The notes beneath the pieces were generated by a model. The model made no database searches and was not told where the DNA came from. It saw nothing but the letters and a program-made list of their open reading frames with translations. Source: an uncultured Lactobacillus sp. (GTDB lineage: Bacteria > Bacillota > Bacilli > Lactobacillales > Lactobacillaceae). From it: a stretch of DNA of 48,644 nucleotides. Shown here one piece after another: positions 45,298-48,644 of this stretch (the stretch's first letter is position 1; each line of letters starts with the position of its first letter). The position numbers and the translations under genes were made by a program. The DNA lies in NCBI GenBank assembly GCA_937916845.1, contig CALFSK010000076.1:1-48644 (forward strand), given 5' to 3'.

Positions 45298-47163
45298 GTG
45301 GCCAATCGAATTCCTGAAGATAAGGTTGATCAGGTTCGTTCCGCAGTGAACATTGCGGATTTTATCGGGCAGTATGTGCAGCTTAAGAAAGCCGGTAAAA
45401 ACCTTTTTGGTTTATGCCCATTTCATGAAGAACGAACCCCTTCTTTTTCGGTTAATGAACAAAAACAAATTTTCCACTGTTTTAGTTGCGGCCGGGGCGG
45501 TAACGTCTTTTCGTTCATTATGGACTTAGAGAATTTATCCTTTCCCGAAGCCGTTGCAAAAGTGGCGGACTTTGGACACATTGAGTTGCCAGCCAGTTAT
45601 ACGGCACAGGCACAAGTTAGTACGCCCAAGGATCAGCAACAAGCGGACCTGCTGAAGTTGTATGCCGATAGTGCGAAGATGTATCAGCACATTTTGGTTA
45701 ATACTGAGTTGGGAGAACCCGCACTGGATTATCTCCACGAACGTGGCTTAGACGACCAAACCATTGCGACTTTTGGTATTGGATACGCCCCCAAGAATCA
45801 ATTATTACTAGATTTCTTTAAGGAGCACGATATTGATTACCAGCTTTTGCGGCAGTCGGGTCTGTTCATTGAAAATCAGGAGGGGGAGTTGCGTGATCGC
45901 TTTGTCGATCGGGTGCTCTTTCCCATCAAGGATGCCAGTGGTCGGGTCATTGCATTTTCTGGACGGATTCTAACGAAGTCACCAAATGAACCTAAGTATT
46001 TGAATAGTCCTGAAACGAAGTTGTTTAATAAACGTGACGTGCTTTTCAATTTTGACTTAGCACGCGGCGCAATTCGTCAACGGAAAGCGGTCGTTTTATT
46101 TGAAGGCTTTATGGATGTGATTGCCGCTTACCGGGCGGGAATTCAAAACGGGGTCGCTTCCATGGGGACGAGCTTGACTAACGAGCAAATCTACATGTTG
46201 GAGCGGGTGACCGATCAGTTAACGATTTGTTATGACAGTGATATGCCCGGGCAAAAGGCGACGGATCGAGCCCTTAAGTTGTTGGGTGACAACAGTCGTT
46301 TAAACCTGAGCGTGATTCAGATGCCTGACGGGATGGACCCGGATGAGTATCTGCGTAACGCGGGACAAGAAAAGTTTGTGCAGGTGTTTGCGGATGGTAA
46401 GCAGACACCAACGGCTTTTGAAATGCGGTATTTGCGTCACGACTTAAACTTGCAGAATACGCAGGATCAGTTGACGTATCTCGGTGCCGTTTTGCAACAA
46501 TTAACGAAACTGTCTTCGAGTGTGGAACAAGATCTCTATTTAAACCAATTAGTTCAAGAATTTGGCTTAGATAAGGACGACTTAAAACAGCAGTTACGGT
46601 CGTTAATTGGTCAACGGTCGGTCCAGCAATCACGCCAATCACCGCCCCCCGCGCCAGCACCAATGACGCCCCCGCCAATTGCGGTGACCGGTGAGACAAG
46701 TAACAGCGGCCCGCTTAGTCGGGTTGAAAAAGCTGAACGACTCTTGTTATACCGCTTATTGCATGATCACGACGTGTGGTTACGCGTGATGGCGGTCGCA
46801 GGGTTTCACTTCGTGCACGACCCGTACCAACAGATTCTGGTATACGCAGAAGCGTACTTTAAGACGCATAATCAGTTTGACCTTGCTAATTTTACTGACT
46901 TTATGGCGGATACTAGTCTACAGCCAGTCTTAACTAGTTTGGAATTCATGGATATTGCGAGTGAATCGTCAAAAGAAGAAGTTGCTGATTTAGTGAATGT
47001 GATTATGAATCAGCAACCGCTCGTTGAACAAATTAATGGTAAAAAAGCCGAATTAACGGCGGCCAAGCAGATTGGAAATCACGATTTGGTGCAACAATTG
47101 ACCTTGGCATTGATTGAGTTATACCGGAAACAACAGCAAGTACAGCAAGCTGACAATTTTTAG
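45298..47163 (+). CDS. dnaG: DNA primase DnaG
   Basis: A 621-residue primase. The zinc domain [11 protein letters not shown]...HCFSC has ligands Cys 40, His 43, Cys 61 and Cys 64. The TOPRIM domain ([30 protein letters not shown]) and C-terminal helicase-binding region follow, with a Pro-rich linker near residues 460-480. A start at 45244 would extend the frame, but GGGGTGG fits the GTG at 45298, which gives the family's usual N-terminus. rpoD follows after 11 bases. Confidence 0.97.
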   Translation: MANRIPEDKVDQVRSAVNIADFIGQYVQLKKAGKNLFGLCPFHEERTPSFSVNEQKQIFHCFSCGRGGNVFSFIMDLENLSFPEAVAKVADFGHIELPASYTAQAQVSTPKDQQQADLLKLYADSAKMYQHILVNTELGEPALDYLHERGLDDQTIATFGIGYAPKNQLLLDFFKEHDIDYQLLRQSGLFIENQEGELRDRFVDRVLFPIKDASGRVIAFSGRILTKSPNEPKYLNSPETKLFNKRDVLFNFDLARGAIRQRKAVVLFEGFMDVIAAYRAGIQNGVASMGTSLTNEQIYMLERVTDQLTICYDSDMPGQKATDRALKLLGDNSRLNLSVIQMPDGMDPDEYLRNAGQEKFVQVFADGKQTPTAFEMRYLRHDLNLQNTQDQLTYLGAVLQQLTKLSSSVEQDLYLNQLVQEFGLDKDDLKQQLRSLIGQRSVQQSRQSPPPAPAPMTPPPIAVTGETSNSGPLSRVEKAERLLLYRLLHDHDVWLRVMAVAGFHFVHDPYQQILVYAEAYFKTHNQFDLANFTDFMADTSLQPVLTSLEFMDIASESSKEEVADLVNVIMNQQPLVEQINGKKAELTAAKQIGNHDLVQQLTLALIELYRKQQQVQQADNF

Positions 47164-47174
47164 GAGGCTACTAC

Positions 47175-48281
47175 ATGGCAAAATCAAAAGCAACGGCAGC
47201 GTACGACAAAGCCGTTAAAGCATTAATTAAGGATTACAAGAAGACTGGTAGTGTTAAATATGATGAACTATCAGATAAGATTGCGGCGCCTTACAAATTG
47301 GATGCCAGTGGTATTAATAAATTACTGCAAAAGGTTGAAGACGCTGGGATCAGTGTTGTTGATGAAAAGGGCGAACCAGATGCCCGGGCCGTTAAGAGTG
47401 TCAAAAAGGTCAGCAAGAAGGAATTAAGTTCTGCTGGTTCATCGTCTGGGATTAAAATCAACGACCCTGTTCGGATGTACTTGAAGGAAATTGGCCGTGT
47501 TGACCTGTTAACAGCGGACGAAGAAGTTGCGTTGGCTTTACGGATCGAACAAGGTGATGAATCAGCTAAGCAGGAATTAGCAGAAGCTAACTTGCGGTTA
47601 GTTGTTTCCATCGCTAAGCGGTACGTTGGCCGTGGGATGCAATTCTTGGACTTGATCCAAGAAGGTAACATGGGGCTAATGAAAGCCGTTGAAAAGTTTG
47701 ATTATCGCAAGGGGTTCAAGTTCTCAACTTACGCCACTTGGTGGATTCGTCAGGCGATTACGCGTGCGATTGCTGACCAAGCACGGACGATTCGGATCCC
47801 AGTTCACATGGTTGAAACGATTAACAAGTTGATCCGGATTCAACGTCAATTACTTCAAGACTTAGGGCGCGAACCTACTCCTGAAGAAATTGGTGCTGAA
47901 ATGGATATGCCAACGGAAAAAGTTCGTGAAATCTTGAAGATTGCACAAGAACCCGTTTCCTTGGAAACGCCAATTGGTGAAGAGGACGATTCGCATTTGG
48001 GCGACTTCATTGAAGACCAAGATGCAACGTCACCTGCTGACGCTGCGGCTTACGAATTGCTCAAAGAACAATTGGAAGGCGTGCTTGACACGCTGACTGA
48101 CCGTGAAGAAAACGTTTTACGGTTACGTTTCGGTCTAGATGATGGTCGGACGCGTACCTTGGAAGAAGTCGGAAAAGTTTTCGGTGTCACTCGTGAACGG
48201 ATTCGTCAAATTGAAGCCAAGGCTTTACGGAAGTTACGGCACCCATCACGTAGTAAACAATTAAAAGATTTCTTGGAATAG
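47175..48281 (+). CDS. rpoD: RNA polymerase primary sigma factor RpoD (SigA)
   Basis: A 368-residue housekeeping sigma-70 factor. Region 1.1 is present ([24 protein letters not shown]). Region 2 has the [21 protein letters not shown] core-binding and -10 recognition segments ([20 protein letters not shown]). Regions 3 and 4 end in the [26 protein letters not shown] for the -35. AGGAGG lies before the ATG. It completes the Firmicute dnaG-rpoD macromolecular synthesis pair; rpsU is split off 10 kb upstream. Confidence 0.98.
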   Translation: MAKSKATAAYDKAVKALIKDYKKTGSVKYDELSDKIAAPYKLDASGINKLLQKVEDAGISVVDEKGEPDARAVKSVKKVSKKELSSAGSSSGIKINDPVRMYLKEIGRVDLLTADEEVALALRIEQGDESAKQELAEANLRLVVSIAKRYVGRGMQFLDLIQEGNMGLMKAVEKFDYRKGFKFSTYATWWIRQAITRAIADQARTIRIPVHMVETINKLIRIQRQLLQDLGREPTPEEIGAEMDMPTEKVREILKIAQEPVSLETPIGEEDDSHLGDFIEDQDATSPADAAAYELLKEQLEGVLDTLTDREENVLRLRFGLDDGRTRTLEEVGKVFGVTRERIRQIEAKALRKLRHPSRSKQLKDFLE

Positions 48282-48291
48282 TTTAATGCTC

Positions 48292-48331
48292 AAAAAGGGT
48301 CTCAATTCACTTACGAATTGGGGCCTTTTTG
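48292..48331 (+). terminator. Terminator of dnaG-rpoD
   Basis: AAAAAGGGTCTCAATTC pairs with GAATTGGGGCCTTTTT (G-U pairs) around ACTTAC. Confidence 0.88.
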
Positions 48332-48644
48332 ATTATCAAAAATAAATATTTTAATTAAATTGAGACTAGATGAATCCAAAATAGGAGCTTATAATTGGCT
48401 CAATAAAGTTGAGTACAAAAGAATCATACACGTGGTATGACGGGCGTGATGCTTATTTGAAGATAACTTATCCGTGATTAACAGCAATCTAAATTTAACA
48501 ATGAAGGCGGAACCAAAGGCTAATTATGGGCCAAACGAACGTTTGTAGAAACATTGGAATTATGTAATAATAAAAATTGTAACCAAGTTGGTTAGTTCAA
48601 TAAACAATTAATTTAGGTCATTAATTCGCAATCTTTTTAAAAAA
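48332..48644. other. AT-rich intergenic end of the window, with a palindrome
   Basis: About 310 bases without a gene on either strand. A perfect 15-base palindrome TAACCAAGTTGGTTA stands at 48580-48594, followed by TTAGTTCAATAAACAATTAA. This is the usual look of a promoter/operator for a gene that begins beyond the window. Confidence 0.5.

Overview
The window looks like chromosomal DNA of a Lactiplantibacillus (Lactobacillus plantarum group) species. This rests on gene content, moderate GC, strong AGGAGG ribosome binding sites, frequent TTG/GTG starts, and a dlt operon that begins with dltE (formerly pbpX2) and dltX. It is not based on a database search. Most of the window is conserved housekeeping operons, broken by two accessory stretches at about 9.8-12.0 kb and 15.5-17.5 kb.

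Layout. 1-1.8 kb: end of dnaK, then dnaJ. 2.0-7.9 kb: a six-gene operon dltE-dltX-dltA-dltB-dltC-dltD for adding and removing D-alanine on teichoic acids; the 49-codon dltX is easily missed. 8.0-9.8 kb: lepA. 9.8-12.0 kb: AT-rich accessory stretch of small unrecognised genes and a secreted basic protein. 12.0-15.4 kb (minus strand): a family 2 glycosyltransferase broken by one in-frame amber codon, then a P-type ATPase. 15.5-16.3 kb: no convincing gene, but two structured dyad elements; a deletion derivative of the first lies at 33.5 kb. 16.3-17.5 kb: three small unknown genes. 17.6-23.3 kb: prmA-rsmE, a small membrane protein, rel, dtd and a HAD phosphatase. 23.3-25.2 kb (minus): fructosamine kinase-like protein and a wall amidase. 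25.3-28.7 kb: T-box-controlled hisS-aspS. 28.7-32.5 kb: msrA, a YitT-type membrane protein, and a TagB/TagF-like transferase beside a TagG-like permease. 32.6-36.2 kb: nfo, then an MFS exporter/NTF2-like/NAD(P)-binding cluster behind a MerR-type promoter. 36.3-48.3 kb: ppsR (minus), then rpsU-yqeY, phoH-ybeY-dgkA-era-recO, T-box-controlled glyQ-glyS, and dnaG-rpoD. The last 310 bases hold no gene but contain a palindrome likely to belong to a gene beyond the window.

How the genes work together. The main themes are envelope chemistry (dlt genes, TagF/TagG-like pair, amidase, undecaprenol/diacylglycerol kinase), translation and its quality control (two T-box tRNA synthetase operons, dtd, lepA, prmA, rsmE, rpsU, ybeY, era), stress (dnaK/dnaJ, rel, msrA) and the primase/sigma pair. 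I found no CRISPR array, tRNA, rRNA, complete insertion sequence or prophage, and no convincing wholly new multi-gene system. The best leads are: a hisS-aspS T-box whose specifier and acceptor-pairing bases both point to tRNA-Asp and not tRNA-His; the palindromic dispersed elements; a 19-bp-spacer MerR-type promoter with no MerR gene next to it; and an attenuator-like hairpin in front of dnaG-rpoD.
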